A stretch of DNA of 64,000 nucleotides from Cryptomeria japonica (Eukaryota > Streptophyta > Pinopsida > Cupressales > Cupressaceae), in NCBI RefSeq assembly GCF_030272615.1, contig NC_081405.1, forward strand, positions 315,646,041-315,710,040, in the 5' to 3' direction. The notes under the pieces are model-generated. The model saw only the letters and a program-made list of their open reading frames with translations, made no database searches and was not told the origin of the DNA. Position numbers and translations under genes: made by a program. Position 1 is the stretch's first letter; every line of letters begins with the position of its first letter. Below are positions 23,127 through 35,072 of the stretch, piece by piece.

Positions 23127-25020
23127 TGGTATTAGAGCTTTGATTTGGGCAAAGTGGGAAGAAAGTTTTTGTTGATATTTTTCAGGCTGTTTGTCTTACA
23201 CAAGTCTTCAATTTAAATTATTTTGAATTTTCTGGAAAAGAATTTCTTTTGAGCTTTCAAAAAGAGATCACAATGAAGATTTTTAGCTGCAATGAGGGAG
23301 ATATGATGTAAAGGTGACCTTTTTATCTTAATTTTTATGATTTTTTTTGGTATGATATTAAATTTAAAATAATTATATCTTGCAGCCTAGGTGAGGAAAT
23401 TGAATTCTATTTTGTTGTAAGTGGAAGGAGATATTTAGGTCTACCTTCCTACATTATTTTATTTTCAAATTTATGGTAGAAGAGTTGATGGATTGATTTT
23501 TTTGTTTTTTTTGTGTTTCTTACATTTGATGGAAGTGCTAGTGCAGAATGGTGGTTCCAATTCAAAAGGGCATAAAAGTTATTTTCAATCTAAATTATGG
23601 ACATTAAAGCAATTATTTGTGGTATAAAATGGAACAAGTTTTTCTAAGTTGATGAGCGACAAAAGAAGTAATAGTGGATAAGGATAAGCAGATGGAGGAG
23701 GAGGAGGTGGTGATGAAGAATTATAACTCAAAAGTAAGGATGAAGAAAAGGAATAGGATGATTTTGATATTAACAAATAAGATGAAGAGATGTAGGATAA
23801 GGGTACATGCAATTTTGTGTCTAAGGAAGGAAGCTTCACTATTTCAAGAAGGAAGATTCACTATTTTAATTTCATCAATACGTTCAAACTGAAAAAGATC
23901 ATTGTATCCATAAACCCTAGCTGCAAGTATAATTTCATCAAATGGACCTAGCCAAGAATATTAACAAAGAAGTTGAAGAGATGGAGGATGAGAGTACATG
24001 CAGTTTAGTGTTTTTAAGGAAGGAAGATTCAATCATCAAATGGACTTGGCCAAGCATGTTAACAAAGAAGTTGAAGAGATGTAGGATGAGAGTACATGCA
24101 GTTTAGTGTCTTAAGGAAGGAAGATTCAATCATCAAATGGACATAGCCAAGCATATTAACAAAGAAGTTGAAGAGATGTAGGATGAGAGTACATGCAGTT
24201 TAGTGTCTTAAGGAAGGAATATTCAATCATCAAATGGACTTAGCCAAGCATATTAATAAAGATGTTGAAGAGATGTAGGATGAGAGTACATGCAGTTAAG
24301 TGTCTTAAGGAAGGAAGATTCAATATTTCAATTTTATCAAAATACATTCAAACTGAAAAGATCATTTTATCCATAAACACTAGCAGCAAGTATAATTTTA
24401 TCAACATGAACTTAGCCAAGCAACTAAAGGTTCAAGCAAAGTACACCAAAGTTGCTCAAATGGAAGTAAACATGCTCATTTTTTTGGAGGTTTGAAGCTC
24501 ACCATGGAAAAATAGATTTTTCATTCAAATTTTTATGCTTTTGATATTGATGGGTTGGATTTTTTTTTCAAATATCCTGGTTAGAGATTTTGGGAATATT
24601 CAATTTTAGTGTGCAAAAGAAGTCAATGAAGCTTTTGTATAGGGAGAAATAATTAGCTTTGTAGGATATTACTCATAATGTGGACAAAAACAAGGGCAAG
24701 GTAGAGCAAATGAATGGAGTTGAAGAAGAGTATATAGAATGATTGGAAGAACACGAGAAAATGCATAAAATGATTTAAAACATTGAAGAATCAAATAACT
24801 CGAAGTAGTAAAAAGAAGCGCAATATATAAATATTTCTTACCATGAGAGGCAACAATCATGGAGGCATATGGCACTATGCATAAGGAAACACTAATTATG
24901 GATATGCATGGAATCAAAGGACCAATCACTATGGATCTACTTGGAGTAAAAGGAGAAGTGGTGGTTATTTGTGGAAGCAAAGGAGGAATTACTACAGTGG
25001 CAAATGGAATTAGAGTGTGA
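23127..25020 (+). pseudogene. Decayed retrotransposon interior with primer-like site and Gag-like remnants
   Basis: A degenerate primer site, TGGTATTAGAGC, lies at 23127-23138. Downstream are fragments resembling Ty3/gypsy protease (SKYNFINMNLAKQLKV around 24390-24440) and a Gly/Asn/Tyr-rich Gag tail (NYGYAWNQRTNHYGS around 24890-24950). Stops and frame changes break every frame, so no protein is possible. A 97-bp tandem array sits in the middle. Confidence 0.5.
23940..24330. repeat. 97-bp tandem array, about 4 copies
   Basis: Copies begin with AAATGGAC at 23940, 24038, 24135 and 24232 (periods 98, 97, 97). Each contains AAGAAGTTGAAGAGATG and GAGAGTACATGCAGTT-like blocks. The period is not a multiple of three, so each copy changes the reading frame. 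Confidence 0.88.
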
Positions 25021-25263
25021 TAACAAATTATGTAACAAGGTTAGGGCCTATGTACAATCAAGAAACGATCTCTACGTATAGATGTTTGGATGATAGATCA
25101 TGTTTGTAATGACTTGCAACATTTTTACTATTTAGCATCTTCTCATATATAGGGGGATGAAACATTTTGAGGAGGGATGAAATGTCAACCTAGAGATATG
25201 AAATTATAATGCATATGGATTTATGGAGATGATGAAAATTGGCACACGTCCTTTAAGTTAGTT

Positions 25264-25560
25264 ATGTTGGGGAATGGGCTTGGGTGTATATACTTTATAA
25301 GCTACCTTACACGGGGATGTGTCCCCTGTCCCAAAACCACCCGTCCTCGTTACCTACGCGTTTTTGGGGCAAGGGGATGTCAAGGGGACACTCCCTTGCT
25401 GTCCCCAAATCTTGCCAAACCCTCTAAAATGGCTGGAAATGTTTCCTGTCCATTGAGGACGTCTCATCGTCCTTGGGATGGCGAGGGGATGTTAGAAACA
25501 TCCTTCGCCATCCCAAGGATGGGGATTTGTCCCTTGTATTTGGGATGACTTGTAGGTGCT
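25264..25560. repeat. GC-rich block with GGGGATG/CATCCC words (hAT subterminal region?)
   Basis: Many copies of GGGGATG, GGGGACA and their complements occur in both orientations within 300 bp. A related block lies at 32310-32560. Subterminal repeats of this kind are typical of hAT elements, and a hAT transposase lies just downstream, but I could not define a terminal inverted repeat or an 8-bp target duplication. Confidence 0.45.
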
Positions 25561-25984
25561 AAAAACATAAAAGAACACCTTTTTTTATTGTTACTGAAGT
25601 GGGGGGCCCACAATTAGGTTAAAACACAAAAGTGAAACCTAAAATGCCAAAATACTTAAAACCAAAAGAAAACATTAACCTAGCCACCATATTTCACTTT
25701 CATCTTCTCAGGTTTTGCTCTTGCTGTGAGAGTTTGCTTGTTGGAGAAGATATTGGCATGCTCTAGAGTAGAGATTAGACTGATTAGATGATATCTTGAA
25801 CTGATTTTTGTCTTGCTTTAAGTCTGAAACAAGTTCCCAGCTTCAAGTTTCAAGCTACAGCCAACGTATGTTATTTTTTTTAATAGTTTTTTTTCTAAGT
25901 TTTTAGCTTGCTAGTGAGTTTGTAGATTGAAAATATTTTCATTCATTTGTTTTTAGACCTTCAACCATAAACAAAAACATACAA

Positions 25985-26568
25985 ACTGAGCAGCAACAAC
26001 AATGAGAGTCATGAGGGTAGTGAGAGTGAAAATGATGCGACAATGTCAGTAGACCCTTCTTCTACATCTGAAAATCCAACCTCAGGTTCTGCTGCACAAA
26101 ACCGTTTTGCATGCCCTACACACTCTCTTCAAAAGTTTTCAAAAGGCCCTTTCAACCACAAGAAACCATTGCTTTAGTTTGCCATAAATGTGACCTGCAA
26201 CAAGGGCTAAAATACAGGAGGCATCAAGAAGTGGCTTTGTCATATTTGGAACACTCATTATCATGGGAGTTATTCTAGGGTTACATGCCATCTTGTGGGT
26301 GAGAGTGGAAAAGGTGTTAGAGTTTGTGAGGAAATAACATTGGAACAACAGATTGAAATGGCAATTCACAATAAAAAATGGCCAACATCTATTGATTTGC
26401 ATACCTTTTCAAATGTATTAGTTGGAGATAGTGGTGTTAGGGGGAAGAGGAAAGCAAGTGAGAAGCCTTCAGCGACGGGGTTAATGCATGTGCAAAAATG
26501 TGAACAAGCTGATGATGTAGTGGCCAAATTCTTTTATGCGCATGCTCTTCCATTTCATTTGGCATGGT
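25985..26568 (+). pseudogene. hAT transposase, N-terminal part with BED zinc finger (broken)
   Basis: A possible intron (GTATGT at about 25866 to TTTTTAG at about 25957) precedes this piece. Translation gives a Ser/Glu-rich N-terminus, then a decayed BED-type zinc finger (WNTHYHGSYSRVTCHLVGESGKG) and a linker ending FHLAW, where plant hAT transposases of this kind usually read FHLARSPY. Two in-frame stops lie in the BED region. The frame is cut at 26568 by insertion of a 2-kb LTR element and resumes at 28613. Confidence 0.75.
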
Positions 26569-26873
26569 TGAAAAATAAATTGAATGAATGATTCAATAAT
26601 CGGATAATGTATTCAACAATATACGAGCGTATATATAGAGATTACAAGACGACGTTCTAAATTAAGAACAAGTCGTTTAAAGTGAACTACTAAAAAGCTA
26701 AACGCTAAATAAAGCTTAAAAGCTAAACGCTAAATAAAGCTTAAAAGCTAATTAACTAAAAAGAAAAAGCTAAATGCTAAATAAAGCTTAAAAGCTGATT
26801 AACTAAAAAGCTAAATGACCATTAAACAAGGAACTAAATATAGGTGACTAAAATATAATTAAATATTCTAATA
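26569..26873 (-). repeat. 3' LTR of the short element (305 bp)
   Basis: It starts TGAAAAATAAATTG on the plus strand and ends TTCTAATA. It is 26 bp longer than the partner because of an extra copy of a unit containing GCTAAACGCTAAATAAAGC. The end is TA instead of the usual CA in both LTRs. Confidence 0.93.
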
Positions 26874-28316
26874 CCCTCCCTTAATGGTCATTCTATCTAC
26901 TAACTACCCTACAGAAGACACTGCAGGTCTTTTGATCACAAATGAAAAGAACACTCTGCTGTAGTGGAGACCCTCCCTAGATCTGAAAAGTGTTAATGAC
27001 CAAGAATACCGGAATCCATCCAACCTAACGTTGGGTAACCAAACTGAAAACTGAAACCATGATTTTGAGGAAAATCGGCAAACCCTTTTGCAGAAGAGTA
27101 TCAACTCCAAAACTGACTGCAAGATACCACGGTTGCAGATGTTCGCCCTGGCAAATGCGACCCAAACTAACTGCAACAAAGCACGATTTTGAGGAAAAAA
27201 CCGTCAAACCCGAAAAGAGAATTTATGATTTGAAGGAGAAAATCGAAAAACCAAGAAATCTGAGGTTACAAATCATCGTTTTTGTGGAAAAAAACAGTAA
27301 AACCCAGATAACTAAAATCTTACGCGAATATCGCGGATTACAGATGAGATAATTTTTAAGAGGGAAAATTATAAACCCTGCAAACAATTTTTGAGGAAAA
27401 AATCGTGAAAACCCTCCCATGATTTTTTGTGGAAAAAATCAGAAAACCGACAGACAATTTTTCAGGAGAAAATCGTGAAAACCTTGGGACCTGTAAGACG
27501 AGGTCTGGCTTAAATCAATTTGATCAAGGCAACGATATTCAGATATCGTGAACATGCACTGTTTCCAGGTGTTGAACTTTTGTTTGTGTTCCAACATGAT
27601 GTTAGTCAAAGATGCCATCACAAAAATGGAGGTTGAACGAGGTCAACCTAGTGAAAGCATGAGACAGAAGAATCTGATTCAAAAATCAGAATAGCAGCTG
27701 CACAAAAATTCTGAAACCTTGGAGGAGAATTCTGCCACAAATTCCAAGGTGCAAATTTCAAGGTTTGGAAGAAACCTAGAAATTAAAATTTTTTGCACAC
27801 TTAAAACAGCATAAATGGTGCCCAAAAAACAGCAAAAATCCCTACGTCCACAAAAATAGCAGAAATTGTGAACTGTTTTTAAATTCCAAGGCAAATTTGT
27901 TGGCACAAAAATTGAGGCACGGAAAACGAGGCACTCAAAAAAATCTGAGACTAACTCAGAAAAGCTCTTGAAAAACCCACCAAGAATCTGAAAATAGAAT
28001 GCAGATCCGACGGCTCAAAAATTGAGGCACGGAAAACAATGCACCCAGAAAAATCTGATGACGACCCAGTTGAGCTCTTGAAAAACCCACCGAGGATCTG
28101 CAACCAAAATAAAATTTCGACTTGAACAGAAGGGTCAAAACCCTAGTCGAAAATTGCAGAAACCCTAGGAAAATTTTCAACCTGCAAAAAAAATACTGCC
28201 TAGGAAGAGAAAAAAAATCTGCTTTTTAAAAAAAAAAAACAGTTTTAAAAAAATCTCTTAAAAAAAAACTTTGAAAAATTTTAATAATAAAATTTTTCGA
28301 AAGTTTTAATTTCCAT

Positions 28317-28328
28317 GCTCTGATACCA
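28317..28328 (-). promoter_or_regulatory. Primer-binding site for initiator tRNA-Met (short element)
   Basis: The minus strand reads TGGTATCAGAGC and directly abuts the LTR at 28329. Confidence 0.92.
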
Positions 28329-28607
28329 TGAAAAATAAATTGAATGAATGATTCAATAATCGGATAATGTATTCAACAATATACGAGCGTATATATAGAG
28401 ATTACAAGACGACGTTCTAAATTAAGAACAAGTCGTTTAAAGTGAACTACAAAAAAGCTAAATGCTAAATAAAGCTTAAAAGCTAATTAACTAAAAGAAA
28501 AAGCTAAATGCTAAATAAAGCTTAAAAGCTGATTAACTAAAAAGCTAAATGACCATTAAACAAGGAACTAAATATAGGTGACTAAAATATAATTAAATAT
28601 TCTAATA
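28329..28607 (-). repeat. 5' LTR of the short element (279 bp)
   Basis: It matches 26569-26873 apart from the duplicated 26 bp and a few substitutions (for example AACGC versus AATGC). It contains GCTAAATGCTAAATAAAGC-type minirepeats. Confidence 0.93.
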
Positions 28608-28612
28608 ATGGT

Positions 28613-29955
28613 CACCTTATCTCAAAACTATGGTGAGAGATTTATTCAGTTGGACCCTCTTATGCTCCTTGAAGAACATAGCTTGCGTACCTCCCTCCTT
28701 GACAAACAATATTCAAAAGTTACCATGATGATGGAGATGTGACAAACATGGATCAGGACTGGATGTTCCATTGTCATGGATGGGTGGATTGATATTCGAC
28801 ATAGGCCACTATTAAATTCTATTGTTACATGGCTTGCTGGTTCATACTTTCTTCAAGCTATTGATTGTTCTGTAAAAGTTAAGGATGCTGATCTCTAGTT
28901 TGGCATTTTGAGGGAGGCCATAGAGGAGGTCAGGCCTTCTATTGCTGTGTAGGATGTGACAGATTCAGCTCGTGTTTGTAAGCTAGCTGGTTTGATGATT
29001 GAGAGTGCTTACAAACATATTTTCTGGACTCATGTTGTGTACATGCTTTGAAAGACCTTGACAAAATAGTGAAGGCAGTAGTGGCAGAGGTTAGAGACAT
29101 ACAATTGTTTGTATGTAACCATCACACTTCACTTGCATTATTCCGGTCTTATTCAAAGAAAGAATTCCTTAAACCACTTGAGACTAGATTTTCTAGCTAT
29201 TTTATTTTGTTGGAGAGGATGTTGGAGGTGGAGGATGCCTACAATCCATGGTTGTATGTCTAGACTGGAAAAGGTGGCCTCTATCAAAGACAGATGAAGG
29301 GAAGGCAATGAGAGATTGAGTACTTGATGAGTCTTGGTGGGCCAATATCAAGTAAGAAATCTGGAAATTTGATTTATTTTTCGAATTTGTTAGAATTTGT
29401 TTTACATTTTGTATTTTACAAGTTTTAATTTTTAAATGTTGATTGCAAGTAGATTTGCTCTATCATATCACCAGCTGTGGGGTTGATTCGTTATGCAGAC
29501 ACAGACTCTCGTAGCCTTCGAGAGATCTATGAGACTTTTGATAGCATGCTTGATCAAATGAAGCTTGTAGTTCCTCAAAAGGATCCTGAATTGCAATTCT
29601 CTGAGTAGCATATTAGACCCATTGTCACAAAGAGTTGGAACACAATGAACACCCCTCTTCATAGGCTTGCCTATGCTCTTAATCCGAAGTGGTATGTACC
29701 TAGACCTGGCAGATTTCTTTTTTCTGAGGATGAAGAGGTGATAGAGGGGTTTACAACAATCGTTGCTAAAATGTATAGCAATGACCGGGCAACCACTGTT
29801 CGAGGGCAGTGGCTTCAGTTTGCCGATCTTCAGGGTCCTATATTTAGCAAACCAAAGGCTAGGACAAATAGGGCCACCATTGCACAACAAAACTCCATTG
29901 GATGGTGGAAATTTCATGGGAGGGACACACCGGAATTGAAACAACTTGACATTCA
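28613..29955 (+). pseudogene. hAT transposase, central and C-terminal part (broken)
   Basis: Translation in shifting frames gives the DUF659 region usual in plant hAT transposases (MDGWIDIRHRPLLNSIVTWLAGSYFLQAID). It is followed by KHIFWTHVV, ALKDLDKI, and a distal segment at 29645-29950 (SWNTMNTPLHRLAYALNPKWY ... WWKFHGRDTPELKQLDIHF). Several in-frame stops (for example after VKVKDADL) and a probable intron around 29290-29470 are present. I found no convincing C-terminal dimerisation motif. The transposase is inactive. Confidence 0.8.
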
Positions 29956-30099
29956 TTTCTCTCCCAGATTTAACATTGGGACACTGTTAAATAGTATCCT
30001 CTGTTGCAATAGTATCCCTATACATTTTTCTTCCAGAAATTCCAGTGATTCATGCGATTTCTTCTCTTCCCTTTGCTTTTCCTTTCAAAAGAAAACTCT

Positions 30100-33000
30100 G
30101 TTTTGAATTGTTGCCGTTGCACCTATCTCCACTTGAATTAGCTTAAGTAGACTTGGGTTGGGAGATGTTGGGGTCTGCTTGGCTGATAATGGTGTTTTCT
30201 GCAGGTAAAAGGGGATTCAATCACATGAAAGGGCTGCATTTTGAGCAGGCCTCTCAAGCTATGGGTAGCCAGTAAGAAGATTGTTGCAGCTTATAAGCAT
30301 TCCTTTTTCTCCCAGAGTGTCAATCAGGACAGTAGGAACAACTCTACGAGGCTCTGTATTGAGGAAATGTGGAAACTAGCTAAATACAATGATGACTTGG
30401 AGATTAATGACATATCAAGGCTCTTAAAGGAAAATGATTCTTGATCCTGGTTGATATGTGGGATGGAGAAATGTATTTATATGGTGCAGAGCCCTAGCTT
30501 TTGAGAAATGTGTTGATATGGTGCAGAGCCCTAGCTTTTATGGATACCATTCTTCTATGTAAACTCTAGTTTAATGAATTGGTGACGATAATTTCTATCA
30601 TTCTCACCTGATTATTGATAGAATCTGCTCAATAATGCAAGGTAACAAGGAAATCGCAGTTTGGCTGGGCGTTAAGCTCTCCTTGGATACTTAACTCATT
30701 TCTGTGTGCTGTACCCACTCTGTCAATGAATCAGGAGAGACGGTCAAAATCATTTTACAAGCTGCCAGGAGATTCATTTGATGATTGATGCTGTGAATGA
30801 TGTGAAAACTTGTTTAGTTGGGCATGGCCTCCATAAGTTGCCAAACAGCTGGGTGCTAATAGTCTGTGGAAAGTGTGAACTGTGGATTGTGTGGAACCTT
30901 TCCCACTTACACTCTGAATTCATAATCATAAGTGGAAAACAATATCTGCTTTTGCTATAATCTGTGTTTCAACTTAGTCATATTTTTCAAAGCATAGTAG
31001 GATGAAGGGCTTTGAATGTTTTAGTAGATGATATGAGAGTGCTTCAGCTGGTGTAATGGATCTCAATAATGAGATATTGAGAGATAGAAGTGGTCTGGTC
31101 TGTAAAATCTAATTTGTCCTATTCATGATAGAAGTAAAGTTGTGTTGAATTTTTGTGTGATAAAATCTCTGGGAATTTCTTTTCTCGTAGTACAAGCCAG
31201 CGTTGTAAAGAAGTATTTTGTGTTGATTTAATTCAACAGCTTTCCTGTATAGAATTCTCTATACCCTCTATCACTGTGCCTATGTCTAACTGATTCGTCC
31301 AAGTATAATTTTGGGATGCAAGAATTTTTCTTACATCTGACATGAGAATGGGTGTACTCTTTGTCTTCTATTCTTTGCTTTTTAGATGGCAGATGATCCG
31401 ATTGTCTTTGGGATACTGCTTCTCCGGTGAAATTTGGATTATTGATCTTCTCAAATAATGATATTTAGGGTTTTTGGCATCCCTTTGGTTGAATTGCATA
31501 GAAATTTATGGGATTGAAAGTTGTGAAAAGAGCTTGGTTTACTCTCTTCATTTTCCATCTCCCAGTATAGAATGTTTGAAAACTAGCCTCTGTATACAGA
31601 TTGATTTTGATATAATAAAGGGGTGAAGCAGTTAGAATAGTGTTTCAATTTCTGCTTATATCCTATTGGAAATGAAAATAGTTGTTTTTAATATCTAAAT
31701 TTTTTGTTTCCTGTAATAGAATTCTTTTTTCCTTGTGTCAGTCAGTGTTGTGAAGAAGTATTTTGTGTTGATTTAATTCAACAGCTTTCCATTATTGATT
31801 GTATCCTCTATCTGTGAATTTCTCTCTATATCCTATTCTGGAAGCGAAAATAGTTGTTTTTAATTTTTAATTTTTAATTTTTTTTGTTTCTAACTATCTT
31901 GTAATAGAATAGTGTCTTGAGTTTCTGCCTGGATCCTATTTTGGATTTTAATTTCTATTTTTTTTTGCTGGAATAGAATCCTTGGTAAAACAGAGATACT
32001 AGGTCCTATTATGGGAGAGGAGTGAGAGAAATGCTTGAATTGTAAATGTCATTTACTCTTCCGTGCTGTGCTTCAGATAGATTCATAAAAAGCCAACGCA
32101 CCATATTGTTTTTGCTTGATAAAGGACTACATTTTCTGTAGTTTAATCTCTTCTTTGATAGTGCTTCAAAGGTTAGATTGAAACCCATATTTATGAGTTT
32201 CTTTGGTTACTATGAAATTTATGGGATAGAGAGAATTTGCGGGAGTGGGGAGAATTGAGAGATTGAGTATGAAGTGGGTCCTTACTCAAATGGTTTGAAT
32301 CTTACCGCATTTTGCCTTGTTCCAAGGGGATGCATCTCCTCCAAAAAGACTAGGCATTTCTGGGACGGGGATGTTTTGGAGACATGGGGACCTGGGGGAA
32401 CATCCTCCTTCTCTCCCACCACTGCCATCTACCTGGGGACATTTCCAGGACATCTCCCTCAAAGGGGAGTTGTTATTTGGAAGGTCCCTGAGACATCCAA
32501 GGGACTCCCAAACATCTCCTGAGCCCCCTTGAGACTCTCAGGGACCCCTGCAGCAGATCAGTGAAAATGTTAAAATTTAAAAAAAAATCAAAAATATTTT
32601 GGAGCTTTGTCCCACAAAACCTAATTTTAATGGTCTATGGGCTCCACCCACACCCAAAGCAATCACAAAAAACTTTTAAATAGCCAATAGGCATCTAAGG
32701 CTCATTTCCAATCACTCCCAAAATTCAAAAATAGTAAGGACTTGGTATTGCTGAAAACAAAGTGATAAATTTGTAAACATGTGTGTCATGAAGCTTGTTG
32801 TGGTTTTGAAGGCCTTTATTTGTGCTTCAAGATGGGGGTTCCTCTCTTCAACTTCACCTTGTATCACAACAAGGAATGCACTTGGGGTGCTGCCCTCAGA
32901 CCTTGCGAGGGGTGCTGTGCCTTTACTCCACCTCCAAACCTCCATCTGCGAACACCGCACCACCATTCCCCACCATTCCCAATCTAGGCCCTTTGGTCTC

Positions 33001-33617
33001 CTGTCCTTGAGATCCATCTTTCACGTCCCTTCATCCCCCATCTCGATACTCTGGAACATAGGCATTTTCTTGGTACAGTTGATGCCCAAATCCTTGATGA
33101 GAGATTATGACTGGCACCTAACTCTTTGATATATATTTGTATTGCCTTTTATCTGCTGAAGGGATTGTTTTCCTTTCTTCTTTATTTCTGGCTGAAAATG
33201 GATTATTTTTAGGATACGTTCTCAGTGTATTAGTTCTATAGGAGATAAGTTTCTATAAGTACTGTATTCTTCTGAAGTGCCTGTTTGTGCTGGCAATATG
33301 CTTGATGGTTGGCTAATTGAATTATCATAGAATGTGGCTACATCATTGTGATGATGGACTGTACTAAAATACTTCATCAGCTGCCAGACATTCTAACGTT
33401 GACACTACCTTGTACAGTCATGTTTTTCCATGATCCATAAATTGGAAGCCTTTCTCAGCACTCTCTGTTTCTTTGCATGACTGGTTAGTGTAATGATATC
33501 GACATTTGTGCTTCTGTGCACGATAATATTTTAGGATTGTATTATATTGTAATTTTTACTGCCTTTATTGTAATCAACAAATGATTTGTCTTTAATTATA
33601 TACATTTCACAATGCAG
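30100..33617. other. Spacer or intron upstream of the AsnRS exon
   Basis: No coding sequence is supported. A 24-bp direct repeat (ATATGGTGCAGAGCCCTAGC plus four bases) lies at 30479 and 30515. A 44-bp duplicated segment containing AAGAAGTATTTTGTGTTGAT lies at about 31202 and 31746. A block at 32310-32560 with GGGGATG and GGGGACA words resembles 25264-25560. If the AsnRS gene is real, this may be its last intron, but no other AsnRS exon was recognised. Confidence 0.5.
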
Positions 33618-33801
33618 GATTGAAGATATGGGCTTGCCAAGAGAGCCCTATGAATGGTACCTTGATCTACGTAGATTTGGAACTGTGAAACATTGTGGAT
33701 TTGGCCTAGGGTTTGACCGCATGGTTCTGTTTGCAACTGGTTTGGAGAATATAAGAGATGCAATTCCATTCCCTCGATACCCAGGGAAGGCTGACCTGTG
33801 A
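33618..33801 (+). CDS. Asparaginyl-tRNA synthetase, C-terminal exon only
   Basis: The frame ending in TGA at 33799-33801 encodes [20 protein letters not shown], then [18 protein letters not shown] and [20 protein letters not shown], ending DL. This is the C-terminal class II catalytic core of Asn[10 protein letters not shown] is motif 3, whose Arg binds ATP, and the PFPR tail is typical of the family. The enzyme charges tRNA-Asn with asparagine. The exon begins after TTCACAATGCAG, a good splice acceptor, so this is an intron-containing copy and not a processed one. A GTAAGT donor-like site six bases after the stop could open an intron in the 3' UTR. No upstream exon is visible in the window, so it is either the end of a gene with very long introns or a gene fragment. 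Which plant AsnRS paralogue it is remains open. Confidence 0.85.
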
Positions 33802-34850
33802 ACATGGTAAGTTTGATTACACTTGTCATGTTGCATAATATGGGATACACCATGGATAACTTCATAGTTGAATAGGTAAAATATTTTCTACTTAGATAAA
33901 TGCTTGTAGCCAAAGGCAGCTGATTCCGATATATCCTATTTTGGGAAAGCAATTCTTACCTCTTGCGTTCTCTCAATTTCTGCTATTGTACTTTTATACA
34001 TGGTGGAATTTTTGTACCTGGATTGACTTGCTTTTTATATGATATTGATGTAAATCCTCTAGTTTGAGGGTGATTAATGGAATGTCCGTTTCATTTTTGA
34101 ATGGGGTTTTGAGCTTGTAGACATTAAGCAATGGTTTATATGCAACTTATTTACTCCTTCAGTTGTGTTACATATTTGCCTATTACTTGTGTAAGGCAAT
34201 CGATCAAATGTTTAGGAGCTTTCGTTATATTTCTTTATATCTTGCTTTTACAAGACTACCAATATTCATTCATAGTCACTGAATTGTGAAGCAAGAAAAA
34301 TGTGTTTGTCGTTTTAATTAGGCAGTGCTATAGTTTAATGCATACTCAGAATATTGTAAATATTGTATGACTAATAGAGAAGTTAGGTCCATTTTCAATG
34401 GTCCTATTCTAGACTTATTTGTCCTCTATAGTTCCTTCAAGGATTATTTTTATTTGTTAACTAAGTATATAGTTTATACAGACCAAAATGGGAGAACTCA
34501 ACTGTATATATATTGAAAATTATTCAACTATTTATGCATGACAAGAATGATGTGGATATATTTTCTGTAAGCCAAAAAAAAAAAAGCAATTTGAAGAAAA
34601 CTTTCCAGGACAATGAAAACAATATATATGTTTGGTTTATAGAAGTCCAGCTTGTCTAATTTCATTTAGCAAAATATGCTTCATCACACATTAGACATGA
34701 ACTTGGAATCTTTTTGTTTCCTTGTATCTTTAACTATCCTCAAGATTCCTTGACCATAAGGTAACTATTGTAGGAATGCCAATTTTAATAGATAATGCAT
34801 GAAGTCTCTGGTTCACATTGTAGATTTTTAAGTCCAAATTGACAGGAGAA

Positions 34851-35072
34851 TGTAGATATCACTTTTTTTTTGGTTTGTTTCTGGATTTGGCTGTGTATAA
34901 TTTTTTTTTTCTCTTTATCAACACTGTCTTTGGGTCACATTCTGTGATCCACCATCAGGATGAAAGAGAGTTCAAGAGATCACGGAGTGTGACCTGAAAC
35001 TTTGATGATAACAAAAATTATACACAATCAAATCAGAAAACATAAAAGTGATATTTACATGGATTGTGGAAA
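34851..35072. repeat. Fold-back (MITE-like) inverted repeat, arms about 95 bp
   Basis: The left arm (about 34851-34951) and right arm (about 34978-35072) are imperfect reverse complements. Inner ends pair GGTCACATTCTGTGATC with GATCACGGAGTGTGACC (two mismatches). Outer parts pair TGTGTATAATTTTT with AAAAATTATACACA and GATATCACTTTT with AAAAGTGATATTT. The loop is about 26 bp. It could be a MITE or a decayed inverted duplication. No target duplication was found. Confidence 0.7.

Larger units (their letters stand above)
26569..28607 (-). mobile_element. Short non-coding LTR retrotransposon inside the hAT gene, TSD ATGGT
   Basis: LTRs at 26569-26873 and 28329-28607 flank a 1455-bp interior. ATGGT flanks the whole at 26564-26568 and 28608-28612. 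A tRNA-iMet primer site abuts the right LTR and a polypurine tract abuts the left one, so the element runs on the minus strand. The interior has no long ORF. It consists of repeated AAAAATCGTGAAAACC-like motifs (27050-27490) and a duplicated block of about 120 bp (27900-28000 and 28020-28105). It must rely on enzymes supplied in trans, so it is non-autonomous (TRIM- or LARD-like). Small frames at 26904-27207 and 27679-28180 are not genes. Confidence 0.93.

Noticed and set aside
25264-25548. 94-residue ORF in a GC-rich block
   Set aside because: The block consists of GGGGATG/CATCCC words, related to a block at 32.3 kb, and the peptide has no family features.
30241-30444. Possible exon ending KYNDDLEINDISRLLKENDS
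   Set aside because: It is preceded by an AG, but an in-frame stop lies just upstream and I recognise no family. It could be a real terminal exon, but the evidence is too thin.
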